64,000 nucleotides of DNA from JAITVB01 sp031553805 (GCA_031553805.1 JAVBLC010000007.1:34736-98735), one strand, 5' to 3'. Positions 23,416 through 32,290 are shown, counted from the stretch's first letter. The notes: a model not told the origin generated them from the letters alone. A program made the numbers and translations.

Positions 23416-25848
23416 ATGAGTAAAAAATATAAAAACGTCATCAACGAGGAAGACCTTTCCGGCATTTCAGACATCCTCGAAGGCCGCCACCAGGTGATCC
23501 CGATCCTTTCGTCGGAAAACGACGAACTGATCAGCGACGTGGTGATCCCCGAGGTACTGCCGATCCTCACCCTGCGCAGCTCGGTGCTTTTTCCGGGCGC
23601 GATCACGCCCATTACCGTGGGGCGCGAGAAGTCGATGAAACTGATCAAGGACGTCGACTCGGGCGAAGGCGTGCTGGGCGCTGTGTTGCAGAAGGAATCG
23701 GGTGTGGAACATCCCGGACCGGACGATATGTACCGCGTCGGGACGGTGGCCCGCATCCTGAAGGTACTGGAAATGCCCAACGGCAACCTGACAGTGATCC
23801 TCCACGGCCTCGAAAAGTTCGAGATAAAGGAATACATCACCTCCGAACCCTATTTCCGGGCGACGATCAACGTACTGAAAGACACCGCTCCCGACAAGAG
23901 CAACGTCGAGTTCGACGCTTTGGTGCAGTCGATCCGCGACGTGGCGATCAACGTGATCCACATTTCGCCCAATATGCCCAAGGAGGCGTCGTTTGCGATC
24001 AAGAACATCGACGGCAACCGGGGGATCGTCAATTTCGTCTGCTCGAATATGGATTTCAGCGACGCCGACCGGCAGTATCTGCTCGAGGCGCCGGGCCTGC
24101 TGGCGCGTGCCAAACGCCTGTTGGAGATCCTGGTCAAGGAGCAGCAGTTGCTCGAACTCAAGAACGACATCCAGTCGAAGGTCAAACAGGACCTCGACCA
24201 GCAGCAGAAAGAATATTTCCTGCAACAGCAGATCCGCACGATCCAAGAAGAGTTGGGCGGCGACCCTGCCGACCGTGATCTCGACGAGCTGCGCGCCAAG
24301 GCCGCCAAGAAAAAGTGGAACGACGAGATCAAGGCAATGTTCCTCAAAGACCTGGCGAAGCTGGAGCGGATGAACCCGGCCGTGGCCGAATACGCCGTGC
24401 AGCTCAACTACCTGCAACTGGTGGTCGACCTGCCGTGGAACGAATATACGAAGGACAATTTCGACCTGCAACGCGCCAAGAAGCGCCTGGACCACGACCA
24501 TTTCGGCCTTGACGAGGTGAAGGACCGTATCCTGGAGCATCTGGCGGTGCTCAAGTTGCGCGGTGACCTCAAGTCTCCGATCCTGTGTCTTTACGGCCCT
24601 CCGGGGGTGGGAAAAACCTCGCTCGGGAAATCGGTGGCCGAAGCCCTCAAACGCAAGTTCGGACGCATCTCGCTCGGCGGTCTGCACGACGAAGCCGAGA
24701 TCCGCGGACACCGCCGTACTTACATCGGGGCGATGCCGGGCCGCATCATCCAGACGATCCTGCGTTGCAAGTCGTCGAACCCGGTGATCATCCTCGACGA
24801 AGTCGACAAGGTGGGCGCCAGCAACCACGGCGATCCCGCGTCGGCGCTGCTCGAAGTGCTCGATCCGGAACAGAACAGCACGTTCCACGACAACTACCTC
24901 GACACGGAGTACGACCTGTCGAAAGTGATGTTCATCGCCACGGCCAACAACATCAACAACGTGTCACCCGCGTTGCGAGACCGTATGGAGATGATCAACA
25001 TCGCCGGTTACATCCTTGAAGATAAGATCCAGATCGCCAAAAAGCACCTGGTGCCGAAGCAACTCGAAGCCCACGGCATTCCGACGAAAGACCTGAAAAT
25101 TTCGGCCAAGGTGATCGAAAAGATCATTGCCGAATACACCCGCGAATCGGGTGTGCGCACGCTCGACAAGCTGATCGCCAAACTGTCCCGCCACCGGGCC
25201 AAGGAAATCGGGTTCAACGAACGTTTTTCGCCCGAGATTTCGGCGGCCGACGTCGAAAAGATCCTCGGCGTGCCGAAGTACAAGAACGATATGTACGAGG
25301 GCAACGAGATTACGGGCGTGGTGACCGGCCTGGCGTGGACCGAGGTCGGGGGTGACATCCTCTTCATCGAATCGTCGATCAGCAAGGGCAAGGGCGGCCT
25401 TTCGGTTACCGGCAACCTGGGCGACGTAATGAAAGAATCGGCTACGCTGGCCCTGCAATGGATCCGGGCCAACGCCGAAAAACTGGGCATCGGAGAGGAA
25501 ATGTTCCGCGAGTGGGACGTACACATCCACGTACCCGAGGGAGCAATTCCGAAAGACGGGCCGAGCGCCGGGATCACGATGGTGACCTCACTCGTGTCGA
25601 CCTTTACCGGCCGCAAGCTGAAGAAAGGCATTGCGATGACGGGCGAAACGACCCTGCGCGGCCGTGTGCTGCCCGTGGGTGGGATCAAAGAGAAAGTGCT
25701 GGCGGCCAAGCGTGCGGGCATTACCCAGATCATCCTGAGCGAGGAGAACCGCAAGGATATTTTGGAAATCAAGCCCGAATACGTCGAGGGAATCGAATTC
25801 CTCTATGTCAATACGAACGACGACGTGCTAAAGCTGGCGCTACAATAA
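23416..25848 (+). CDS. lon: ATP-dependent Lon protease
   Basis: An 810-residue LonA-type protease that degrades misfolded and regulatory proteins in the cytoplasm. An N-terminal substrate-binding domain (about 45-250; VLPILTLRSSVLFPGAITPI) is followed by a coiled-coil region, the AAA+ module (Walker A GPPGVGKTS near 395, Walker B VIILDEVDKVG, sensor IATANN) and the peptidase domain. The catalytic Ser is in PKDGPSAGITM and the Lys in GGIKEKVLAAKRAG. A good terminator at 25871-25904 indicates a single-gene unit. Confidence 0.98.
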   Translation: MSKKYKNVINEEDLSGISDILEGRHQVIPILSSENDELISDVVIPEVLPILTLRSSVLFPGAITPITVGREKSMKLIKDVDSGEGVLGAVLQKESGVEHPGPDDMYRVGTVARILKVLEMPNGNLTVILHGLEKFEIKEYITSEPYFRATINVLKDTAPDKSNVEFDALVQSIRDVAINVIHISPNMPKEASFAIKNIDGNRGIVNFVCSNMDFSDADRQYLLEAPGLLARAKRLLEILVKEQQLLELKNDIQSKVKQDLDQQQKEYFLQQQIRTIQEELGGDPADRDLDELRAKAAKKKWNDEIKAMFLKDLAKLERMNPAVAEYAVQLNYLQLVVDLPWNEYTKDNFDLQRAKKRLDHDHFGLDEVKDRILEHLAVLKLRGDLKSPILCLYGPPGVGKTSLGKSVAEALKRKFGRISLGGLHDEAEIRGHRRTYIGAMPGRIIQTILRCKSSNPVIILDEVDKVGASNHGDPASALLEVLDPEQNSTFHDNYLDTEYDLSKVMFIATANNINNVSPALRDRMEMINIAGYILEDKIQIAKKHLVPKQLEAHGIPTKDLKISAKVIEKIIAEYTRESGVRTLDKLIAKLSRHRAKEIGFNERFSPEISAADVEKILGVPKYKNDMYEGNEITGVVTGLAWTEVGGDILFIESSISKGKGGLSVTGNLGDVMKESATLALQWIRANAEKLGIGEEMFREWDVHIHVPEGAIPKDGPSAGITMVTSLVSTFTGRKLKKGIAMTGETTLRGRVLPVGGIKEKVLAAKRAGITQIILSEENRKDILEIKPEYVEGIEFLYVNTNDDVLKLALQ

Positions 25849-25870
25849 CCATCCGGGTAACTGATAATCG

Positions 25871-25904
25871 AAAAGCCGCGCGATTTTTGGTCACGCGGCT
25901 TTTT
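25871..25904 (+). terminator. Intrinsic terminator after lon
   Basis: AAAAGCCGCG (25871-25880) pairs with CGCGGCTTTT (25894-25903) around a 13-nt loop, and the right arm runs into a T tract. The 176 bp from here to the batD -7 box hold no gene that I can support. Confidence 0.8.
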
Positions 25905-26080
25905 CATGATAAGATTCTATTCTACTTTTTTGACAAAGAAGTCAAGCACTTCAAGGAAATGGATAAAAACTCCTCTGTGCGGGAATGCACTAAATAATAA
26001 GGATTAATGTACTATCCGGGCCCGTCAAGTCGTTAAAAATGAAAATCTGCAGGATGTGCAAAAAATCCGCGGATACTCCG

Positions 26081-26088
26081 TATATTTG
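26081..26088 (+). promoter_or_regulatory. -7 box for batD-batE
   Basis: TATATTTG is an exact TAnnTTTG match 32 nt upstream of the chosen batD ATG at 26121. It suggests that batD and batE have a promoter of their own. No clear -33 element was seen. Confidence 0.45.
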
Positions 26089-26120
26089 TACCCATAAGCA
26101 AAAAAGCCTTGAACACGATC

Positions 26121-27977
26121 ATGCGAAGAAGCATCAAACTGACGTTGAGCCTGTTGTTGGCATGGACCTGCACGGCTACCGCCTGGTCACAGACCACGTT
26201 CCAGGCCGTGGCACCCCGGATGGTGGTGGCCGGCGACCCGTTCCAGGTGCAATTCAACCTGAACGCCCCCCCCGATCAGGGCAGTTTCGTTCCGCCCTCT
26301 TTCGCAGGACTGGAGGTGATCGCCGGACCTACCCCGTCGCAGGGACAGCGGGTGATGTTCGCCAACGGCAAGACATCCAGTGTTTTTCAATTTACATACA
26401 CCTACCTGGTGCAAGCCCCTACCGAAGGCAAGGTGACCATCCCCGCCGCCCGGATCGAGGTCGACGGAAAAAGTTACTCCTCACGCGCGGTCATCATCGA
26501 AGTGGTAGCGCCCGGTGCATCGACACAGGGAGGAAGTTCGGGAGCGGCTTCGGCGGGTTCTTCGGGTTCATCCGGCAACCGGGGGAGCGGATCAGCGGCG
26601 CTGGCAGCGGATGACATCCTGCTGCGTGCTTTCGCCAGCAGCAGCAACGTCTATAAAGGACAACCCATCCGGGTGACTTTCAAACTCTATTCGCGGGCGG
26701 ATATTGTCGGTCAGGAAAGTTCTAAAGCGCCCGCCTTCAACGGCTTCTGGTCGCAGGAAATCGACACGCGCGGCTATGACTGGCAACAGGAAACCTATAA
26801 CAATAAGGTCTACGACACGAAAGTGATCAGCGAATACCTGCTCTTTCCACAGCAGACCGGCACGCTCGAAATCGAACAGCTGAGCCTCACGCTCCGGGCG
26901 CAGATCGTCACCCAGAGCCGGCGTCAGAGCCAGTTCGACGACTTTTTCGGGGGCGGGCCTGTGATACAACAGGTGAGCAAGACCGTTTCGACTTCGCCCG
27001 TGCGGATCACCGTGCGCGATCTTCCGGCGGGGGCTCCGGCCGGTTTCGACGGGGCGGTGGGCCAGTTCAAGCTGGAGGGCGGCGTACCCCTGGCCCAGAT
27101 CACGGCCAACTCGGCAACAAGCTACCACATCCGCATTACCGGCACGGGCAACCTGCCCCTGGTAGTTGCCCCGAAAGTGGAGTTGCCCGCCTCGTTCGAA
27201 CAATACCCGGGCAAGACGACCGATAATTTCGCCCCCTCGGGGACCAACATCGCGGGCAGCCGCTCGTTCGAAATCCCGTTTATCGCCCGGGCCGAAGGCG
27301 ATTACACGCTGCCCGCGGTGGCGTTTTCGTACTTCGATCCGCAAGCGGGACGCTACATTACCCTGCAAGTGCCCGAGCGCAAGATCACCGTCACGACCGA
27401 CCCCAAAGGCGGGGCGGCCAATCCGGGCCTCGTGTCAGGAATTTCCAAAGAAGACCTGCAGATCCTGGGCAGCGACATCCGGCATATTCGCGACAAAGCG
27501 CCGGGATTGACGGTAACAGGATCGTTCCTGTTCGGGTCGTGGCCCTACTGGTTGATGGTGGTGGCGCTCATCGGGGCGTTCGCGTTCGCGCTGGTGTATA
27601 TGCAGAAACGCATCCGGCAGAACAATGACAAGATTCTCGTCCGCCGCAACAAGGCCCACAAAATAGCGGTCAAACGCCTGAAGAGCGCCGAAAAACACTT
27701 GCGCTCGAACGACGAACGCGCGTTCTACGACGAAATGCTGAAGGCGCTGTGGGGTTATATGGGCGACAAACTCAACCTGCCCGTGGCTCGGTTGTCGAAG
27801 GACAACGTGCGTGAGGCGCTCGGCGCCCGCAACGCCGACGGGGCGTTGGTCGACCGGTTTATCGATATCGTGGGCGAGTGCGAATATGCCCAGTATGCCC
27901 CGCAGGGATCGGCCCGCAAGGAAGAACTTTACAGCGCGGCAGTCGAATTGATTTCTGAATTTGAATCTAAAATATAG
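26121..27977 (+). CDS. batD: BatD, aerotolerance-related membrane protein
   Basis: A 618-residue protein. I chose ATG 26121 because it begins the signal peptide (MRRSIKLTLSLLLAWTCTATAWS); the open frame extends four codons further only with TTG. Repeated beta-sandwich domains lie in the periplasm (VVAGDPFQVQFNLN, FTYTYLVQAPTEGKVTIPAA, FRVT-like segments up to about 440). A Ser/Gly/Ala-rich linker lies near 135-165. One membrane helix (WPYWLMVVALIGAFAFALVYM, about 467-487) precedes a basic cytoplasmic domain. BatD normally acts with BatA, B, C and E in oxygen or stress tolerance. batE follows after 12 nt; batA-C are not in this window. Confidence 0.92.
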   Translation: MRRSIKLTLSLLLAWTCTATAWSQTTFQAVAPRMVVAGDPFQVQFNLNAPPDQGSFVPPSFAGLEVIAGPTPSQGQRVMFANGKTSSVFQFTYTYLVQAPTEGKVTIPAARIEVDGKSYSSRAVIIEVVAPGASTQGGSSGAASAGSSGSSGNRGSGSAALAADDILLRAFASSSNVYKGQPIRVTFKLYSRADIVGQESSKAPAFNGFWSQEIDTRGYDWQQETYNNKVYDTKVISEYLLFPQQTGTLEIEQLSLTLRAQIVTQSRRQSQFDDFFGGGPVIQQVSKTVSTSPVRITVRDLPAGAPAGFDGAVGQFKLEGGVPLAQITANSATSYHIRITGTGNLPLVVAPKVELPASFEQYPGKTTDNFAPSGTNIAGSRSFEIPFIARAEGDYTLPAVAFSYFDPQAGRYITLQVPERKITVTTDPKGGAANPGLVSGISKEDLQILGSDIRHIRDKAPGLTVTGSFLFGSWPYWLMVVALIGAFAFALVYMQKRIRQNNDKILVRRNKAHKIAVKRLKSAEKHLRSNDERAFYDEMLKALWGYMGDKLNLPVARLSKDNVREALGARNADGALVDRFIDIVGECEYAQYAPQGSARKEELYSAAVELISEFESKI

Positions 27978-27989
27978 GGAGGGAAGCCT

Positions 27990-28763
27990 ATGAAACGCCT
28001 CTTGATGATACTGATGACGGCTTGGTTGGGAATGGCTTTTCCGGCCGGGGCGAACGCTGCTCCCGATTTCGACCGGGTGTGGGACGAAGCCAACGAAGCT
28101 TACAACACGGAACGTTATGGCGACGCCATTGCGGCTTACGATTCGATCCGCGTGGCAGGCTACGGCAGCGCGAGACTTTTTTATAACCTGGGCAACGCCT
28201 ATTTCCGGAACAATCAAATCGGGCCGGCGCTACTGAATTACTACCGGGCGCAACGGCTCGCTCCGGGTGATGCCGACATCGACCACAACCTGCGGGTGGC
28301 CAACGCCTATGTGGTCGACCGGATCGAAACGGTGCCTGTTTTCTTCCTCAAGCGTTGGGTGATCGAGGCGCGGAGCCGGTTCGGGTCGAACGGTTGGGCG
28401 TGGTTAAGTCTGGTTTGGCTGGCGATTGGGCTGGGTGCGGCCGGGGTTTATCTGCTTTCGGGGCGGATGGGGTTGCGCAAGTTGGGCTTTTACGGCGGGA
28501 TCGTGTGCCTGGCGCTGTTCCTGGTTTCGGCCGGGTTTGCGGCCAAGGGACGGCAGGCGGCCCTGCATCCCGACGAGGCGGTGGTGATGGCCCAGTCGGC
28601 CGCCGTGAAAAGTTCGCCGGACGGCAACAGCAAGGATATCTTCGTGTTGCACGAGGGGACGAAAGTGAAAGTACTCAACGCGCTGGGCGACTGGCGCGAG
28701 GTGTCGATCGCCGACGGTAACCAGGGCTGGATCGAAAGCCGGGCGATCGCGCTGATCGACTGA
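27990..28763 (+). CDS. batE: BatE, TPR and SH3-domain aerotolerance protein
   Basis: A 257-residue membrane protein with signal peptide (MKRLLMILMTAWLGMAFPAGANA). Two or three TPR units follow (about 28-105; WDEANEAYNTERYGDAIAAY, LFYNLGNAYFRNNQIGPALL). Two membrane helices come next (WAWLSLVWLAIGLGAAGVYLL and LGFYGGIVCLALFLVSAGFAA). The C-terminal SH3-like domain (about 195-255; AAVKSSPDGNSKDIFVLHEG, WREVSIADGNQGWI) faces the periplasm. This order is characteristic of BatE. It is 12 nt downstream of batD. Confidence 0.92.
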   Translation: MKRLLMILMTAWLGMAFPAGANAAPDFDRVWDEANEAYNTERYGDAIAAYDSIRVAGYGSARLFYNLGNAYFRNNQIGPALLNYYRAQRLAPGDADIDHNLRVANAYVVDRIETVPVFFLKRWVIEARSRFGSNGWAWLSLVWLAIGLGAAGVYLLSGRMGLRKLGFYGGIVCLALFLVSAGFAAKGRQAALHPDEAVVMAQSAAVKSSPDGNSKDIFVLHEGTKVKVLNALGDWREVSIADGNQGWIESRAIALID

Positions 28764-28794
28764 GAACAATAAATTAGCGGCCTTTAGGCCGGTA

Positions 28795-29052
28795 AAGTGC
28801 CGATAGGCGTGAGGCTGCCGGCCCACGCATTGGAATAGTTGGCCCGCGCACAAGAGATTTTATGCAGTGGAAGGGTCAGGCTCCAGAACCGGATCTGGCA
28901 CAAAAATCTCTGGGAAGCGTGGCCACCACGCAAGAGGGAACGACTTCGCGAGGGAACTGTCGCTTTTTATAAAAAGCGACGCAACCGAGGTTGCCAAAGG
29001 CGGGCGAGCTCAACGCAGTTAAAAAATTTTCTGAAAGGCTTCGCTTTCCTTG
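28795..29052 (+). repeat. Family A repeat, copy 1 (between batE and recR)
   Basis: This fills most of the 330-bp gap. Parts shared with the copies at 41936 and 52522 are: GTGCCGATAGGCG at the left (shared with the 41936 copy); an outer inverted repeat AGAGATTTTATGC (28853-28865) with GCACAAAAATCTCT (28898-28911); the 22-bp palindrome with stem GTCGC/GCGAC and core TTTTTATAAAAA (28959-28980); AAAAAATTTTCTG; and a terminal hairpin GAAAGGCTTCGCTTTCC followed by TTGACTGACGTTACTTT. It reaches to about 40 bp before recR. The open frames crossing it carry no recognisable protein. Confidence 0.8.
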
Positions 29053-29093
29053 ACTGACGTTACTTTAAAGTCCCCCGTGGGACGCACCGAAAA

Positions 29094-29714
29094 ATGTCAA
29101 AACTGTTGGACCAGGTGGTGGGGGAGCTTTCAAAGCTCCCGGGGATCGGGCGGCGCACGGCGCTCCGCCTGGCTGTGCATTTGCTCCGGGTCGACCGCGA
29201 GGAGGTGAATGCCTTGAGCCAGTCGATTTCGCACTTCCGGAATAATGTAAAATACTGCAGCCGGTGCAACAACCTGTCGGACGACGACTTGTGCCCCATC
29301 TGCGCCGACCCGCGCCGCGACAGGGGGGTGGTGTGTGTCGTCGAACAGGTCAAGGACGTGATCTCGATTGAGAACACCCGCCAGTATAACGGCCTCTACC
29401 ACGTGCTGGGGGGCATCATCTCGCCGATGCAGGGCATCGCCCCGTCGGATCTGAAGATCGACCTGCTGCTTGAAAACATCGCCCGTGGCGACATCCGCGA
29501 GGTGATCCTGGCCCTCAACACTTCGGTCGAGGGCGAAACGACCGCCTTTTACATTACCCGCCGCCTCACGGCCCAAACGGGCGAAGGAAACGGTGTGCCG
29601 GTGCGTATTTCGTCGATCGCCCGCGGCATCGGCTTCGGCGACGAACTCGATTACGCCGACGAACTGACCATTGCCCACGCGATCCACAACCGCACCACCC
29701 TCGAAGCCAAATAG
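29094..29714 (+). CDS. recR: Recombination protein RecR
   Basis: A 206-residue protein that works with RecF/RecO in loading RecA at single-strand gaps. It contains an N-terminal helix-hairpin-helix (LSKLPGIGRRTALRLAVHLL), a Cys4 zinc finger (CSRCNNLSDDDLCPIC, about 56-71) and a Toprim domain (VCVVEQVKDVISIENT, with NTSVEGETTAFYITRRL). Its start lies just after a family A repeat, whose TTACTTT tail may form part of its promoter region. proC follows after 21 nt. Confidence 0.97.
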   Translation: MSKLLDQVVGELSKLPGIGRRTALRLAVHLLRVDREEVNALSQSISHFRNNVKYCSRCNNLSDDDLCPICADPRRDRGVVCVVEQVKDVISIENTRQYNGLYHVLGGIISPMQGIAPSDLKIDLLLENIARGDIREVILALNTSVEGETTAFYITRRLTAQTGEGNGVPVRISSIARGIGFGDELDYADELTIAHAIHNRTTLEAK

Positions 29715-29735
29715 AACTTTTCAATATAAACCATA

Positions 29736-30533
29736 ATGAAGAATCTGAAAATCACAGTAATCGGCGCCGGCAACATGGGCGGAGCCCTGGTCGAAGGTTT
29801 TTTGAATTCGGGACAGTACGCACCCGAAGGCATAACTATAGCTGACCTCAGCGCAGACATCCGCCGGAAGTTTGAAGAGCAGGGCGTGAAAGCCACCGCC
29901 GACAACGCGGTAGCCGTGAGCGGGGCCGATGTGGTGATCGTGGGCGTCAAACCGTGGCTGGTCGAACAGATCGCCCTGCAAATCAAAGGCAACCTGAGTC
30001 CGTCGGCCGTAGTGGTTTCGATTGCGGGCGGCGTGGGGCTCGATGTGCTGAAAGCGTGTTTCGGCGATTCGACGGCGCTTTACCGGGCCATTCCCAATAT
30101 CGCCGCCTCGCTGGGCGAATCGATGACTTTCGTTTCGCGCGAGGGGGGCAACGCGTCGCTCGACGAAACGGTCGTCGGCCTGTTCGAATCGGTGGGCCAG
30201 GCGATGCTGATCGACGAAGCACTGCTCGACGCGGCGATGGTGGCCGCCTCGTGCGGGATCGCTTACGCCTTGCGTTACGTCCGCGCTTCGATGGAGGCGG
30301 GCATCGAAATGGGCCTCGGGGCAGCCGCCTCGCGCCGGATCGTGGCCCAGACCATCAAGGGCGCCGCCGAATTGTTGCTCAACGGCGACCAGCACCCCGA
30401 AGCGGCGATCGACCAGGTGACCACCCCCGGCGGAACCACCATCGTGGGCCTTAACGAGATGGAAAACAAAGGTTTCACAGGTGCGACCATCGCCGGTTAC
30501 CTGGCGGCTTTCCGCCGGGTGAAAGGGAAATAG
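29736..30533 (+). CDS. proC: Pyrroline-5-carboxylate reductase
   Basis: A 265-residue NAD(P)H-dependent enzyme that makes proline from pyrroline-5-carboxylate. The Rossmann motif VIGAGNMGGALVEGFLNSG lies at residues 7-25, and the C-terminal ProC signature spans PEAAIDQVTTPGGTTIVGL. The middle helical domain (ALSCGIAYALRYV-like segment) is normal in length. It follows recR by 21 nt and ends 14 nt before a terminator hairpin. Confidence 0.95.
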   Translation: MKNLKITVIGAGNMGGALVEGFLNSGQYAPEGITIADLSADIRRKFEEQGVKATADNAVAVSGADVVIVGVKPWLVEQIALQIKGNLSPSAVVVSIAGGVGLDVLKACFGDSTALYRAIPNIAASLGESMTFVSREGGNASLDETVVGLFESVGQAMLIDEALLDAAMVAASCGIAYALRYVRASMEAGIEMGLGAAASRRIVAQTIKGAAELLLNGDQHPEAAIDQVTTPGGTTIVGLNEMENKGFTGATIAGYLAAFRRVKGK

Positions 30534-30547
30534 TCTTTCGGCAACGG

Positions 30548-30590
30548 AGGACTGCCACAAAATCTTCAAGATTTTTTTGTGGTCCTTTTT
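30548..30590 (+). terminator. Intrinsic terminator after proC
   Basis: AGGAC plus CCACAAAATCTT on the left pairs with AAGATTTTTTTGTGGTCCT on the right, with a TG bulge, and is followed by TTTTT. The T run merges with the upstream part of the rex promoter region. Confidence 0.75.
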
Positions 30591-30607
30591 GGAACCGATT
30601 TTTTTAC

Positions 30608-30615
30608 TATTTTTG
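30608..30615 (+). promoter_or_regulatory. -7 box for rex
   Basis: TATTTTTG is an exact TAnnTTTG match 37 nt upstream of the rex ATG. Just downstream, TTGTTAAGAATAA (30613-30625) resembles one half of a Rex operator (consensus TTGTGAA-N-TTCACAA), but the second half is not convincing, so autoregulation is only possible. Confidence 0.45.
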
Positions 30616-30652
30616 TTAAGAATAATGCCGTTACTGATAAGCACAGAACCTT

Positions 30653-31312
30653 ATGTCGATCAACTTCGTGCCCAATAACATCCCCGAGAAGACCATCGAG
30701 CGCCTGAGCGAATACCGCCGCACGCTGCTCGATTGCCTCAACAACGGGATTACCCACCTCTACTCGCACACGCTGGCGGGCATCCACGGCATCACGGCGG
30801 TGCAAGTGCGGCGCGATTTGATGCTGATCGGCTTTTCGAGCGACACCAAACGGGGCTATGACGCCCAGGTGCTGATCGACTTCATCGGCAACATCCTCGA
30901 CGACCGCAACGTGATGAACATCGGCGTGGTCGGGATGGGCCATCTGGGACAGGCAGTTACCCAGTATTTTACCGGAAAACGCTCCAAACTGAAAATCGTG
31001 GCGGCATTTGACATTGCCCCTGCCAAGGTGGGGACGACCGTCGCCGGGGTGCCGTGTTACCACACCGACGAATTTCAAAAAAAGGTCAAGGACCACAACA
31101 TCAAGCTAATCCTGCTCTCGTCGCCGACCGATGCAGCGGGCTCGTTCGTGCAGCCGATCATCGACGCCGGGATCAAAGGCGTACTCAATTTCACGTCCAA
31201 GCCGCTCAACTTCCCAGAGGGAATCTATGTCGAGGACTACGACATCATCACCCTGCTGGAAAAGGTGGCCTACTTCGTCAAGGAGTGCGAACTGCACAGC
31301 AAGAAAAAATAA
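30653..31312 (+). CDS. rex: Redox-sensing transcriptional repressor Rex
   Basis: A 219-residue repressor that senses the NADH/NAD+ ratio. The N-terminal winged helix is recognised by PEKTIERLSEYRRTLLDCLN and TAVQVRRDLMLIGF. The Rossmann domain begins NIGVVGMGHLGQAVTQYF (about 88-105) and is followed by AAFDIAPAKVG. The C-terminal swapped helix is LLEKVAYFVKECEL. Rex typically controls fermentation and respiration genes. The RibF-like gene begins 13 nt downstream, so flavin synthesis may share its control. Confidence 0.95.
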   Translation: MSINFVPNNIPEKTIERLSEYRRTLLDCLNNGITHLYSHTLAGIHGITAVQVRRDLMLIGFSSDTKRGYDAQVLIDFIGNILDDRNVMNIGVVGMGHLGQAVTQYFTGKRSKLKIVAAFDIAPAKVGTTVAGVPCYHTDEFQKKVKDHNIKLILLSSPTDAAGSFVQPIIDAGIKGVLNFTSKPLNFPEGIYVEDYDIITLLEKVAYFVKECELHSKKK

Positions 31313-31325
31313 TCCGAGCCGGAGC

Positions 31326-32171
31326 ATGAAGGTTTATCGCATCAACGGGCCGTTTGGCGAAGAGGGAACCCGGGAGGAGAGCGTTTTGCCCTCACTGGAG
31401 GGGGTGACGATTATGGAATTGCCGCTGGACGACATTCGTCCCCTGCTGAATAAACCGGTGGTGACGGTCGGCTCGTTCGACGGGGTACACCGCGGCCACC
31501 GCAAGATCCTCGAACGGCTGAAGCAAGTCGCAGCGGAACGCGGCGGCGAAAGCGTGGTGGTCACTTTCAGCCCTCATCCACGACAGGTGGTCGAAACGGG
31601 CGGCGAACCGATACAACTCCTCAATTCGTTGCCGGAGAAAATCCGACTGCTCGAAGCCGTCGGGATCGACACACTGGTCATTATTCCATTTACCCCGGGC
31701 TTTTCGCAGATTTCATCGGATATTTTCCTGAAGGGCTATCTGCTGCTGGGCCTGGGTGCCAGGGCGTTGGTGATGGGCTACAACCACCACTTCGGATACA
31801 ACCGCGAGGGCCACTTCGTTTCGGCCGCCGGCACAGGGATAGAAGTCTACGAAGTGCCGAAGTTCGACGTTGAGAACGGCAAAGTCAGTTCGACCGTCAT
31901 CCGTCAATTGATCGAAGAGGGCAAAGTATCGTACGCAGCCCACTACTTGGGAGCCCCCTATCCGGTGATGGGCACTCTCGGGACGGACGGCGATTTTCGG
32001 CCCGGAGATCCGGCAAAATTATTGCCCCCGCCGGGCAATTACCCGGTCAAGGTCCACCGCTCGGCGCATGATTGCACCGGCAACCTGAGCATCGGCGAAG
32101 ACGGGCGGATCACCCTCACCTCGTTCCAGTGCCCCCTCGAACCGGGTTTCCAGTCGGTCAGTTTCAGATAA
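31326..32171 (+). CDS. RibF-like FAD synthetase with reduced flavokinase region
   Basis: A 281-residue protein from ATG 31326. The nucleotidyltransferase half is complete: TVGSFDGVHRGHRKILERL (about 46-64), VTFSPHPRQVV, GLGARALVMGYNHHFGYNREG and KVSSTVIRQLIEEGKV. It should adenylate FMN to FAD. The C-terminal part (about residues 210-281) is much shorter than a usual riboflavin kinase domain, and the expected Gly-x-Pro-Thr-Ala-Asn type motif is missing; only LLPPPGNYPVKV recalls it. Riboflavin kinase activity is therefore doubtful and may be supplied by another gene. Co-transcribed with rex. Confidence 0.85.
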   Translation: MKVYRINGPFGEEGTREESVLPSLEGVTIMELPLDDIRPLLNKPVVTVGSFDGVHRGHRKILERLKQVAAERGGESVVVTFSPHPRQVVETGGEPIQLLNSLPEKIRLLEAVGIDTLVIIPFTPGFSQISSDIFLKGYLLLGLGARALVMGYNHHFGYNREGHFVSAAGTGIEVYEVPKFDVENGKVSSTVIRQLIEEGKVSYAAHYLGAPYPVMGTLGTDGDFRPGDPAKLLPPPGNYPVKVHRSAHDCTGNLSIGEDGRITLTSFQCPLEPGFQSVSFR

Positions 32172-32182
32172 AAATTACGGCA

Positions 32183-32201
32183 CCCTGAACAAAATTCAGG
32201 G
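32183..32201 (+). terminator. Hairpin after the RibF-like gene
   Basis: CCCTGAA (32183-32189) pairs with TTCAGGG (32195-32201) around CAAAA. No long T run follows, so it is a weak terminator. The guaB -7 box begins 9 nt later. Confidence 0.45.
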
Positions 32202-32209
32202 GAATTGCT

Positions 32210-32256
32210 TACCTTTGCCAAAATTTACACACTCCGCAAAGGGAGTTGTATTTTTT
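32210..32256 (+). promoter_or_regulatory. guaB -7 box and terminator-like leader hairpin
   Basis: TACCTTTG (32210-32217) is an exact -7 box. In the roughly 65-nt leader, ACTCC (32231-32235) pairs with GGAGT (32242-32246) and is followed by TTGTA and six T (32251-32256), like a small intrinsic terminator. GGAGT could instead pair with ACACTC further on, so an attenuator is conceivable. Confidence 0.4.
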
Positions 32257-32290
32257 ATAACACTCTCTGGATCACTAAAATACAAAGCAT

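Noticed and set aside
23187..23840. 218-codon N-terminal extension of valS
   Set aside because: It runs antisense into lon and lacks synthetase similarity; the ATG at 23186 precedes the conserved N-terminus and follows a promoter.
28795..29052. CRISPR array from the recurring hairpins
   Set aside because: Copies are kilobases apart, not regularly spaced within a locus, and no cas gene is present.
28839..29057. 72-residue frame in the batE-recR gap, with similar short frames at 42050-42309 and 52400-52771
   Set aside because: All coincide with family A repeat copies; the shared residues come from the conserved repeat DNA, and reading frames differ between copies.
30613..30640. Rex operator upstream of rex
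   Set aside because: Only one half-site resembles the consensus; the second half does not match, so it was not called as a separate site.
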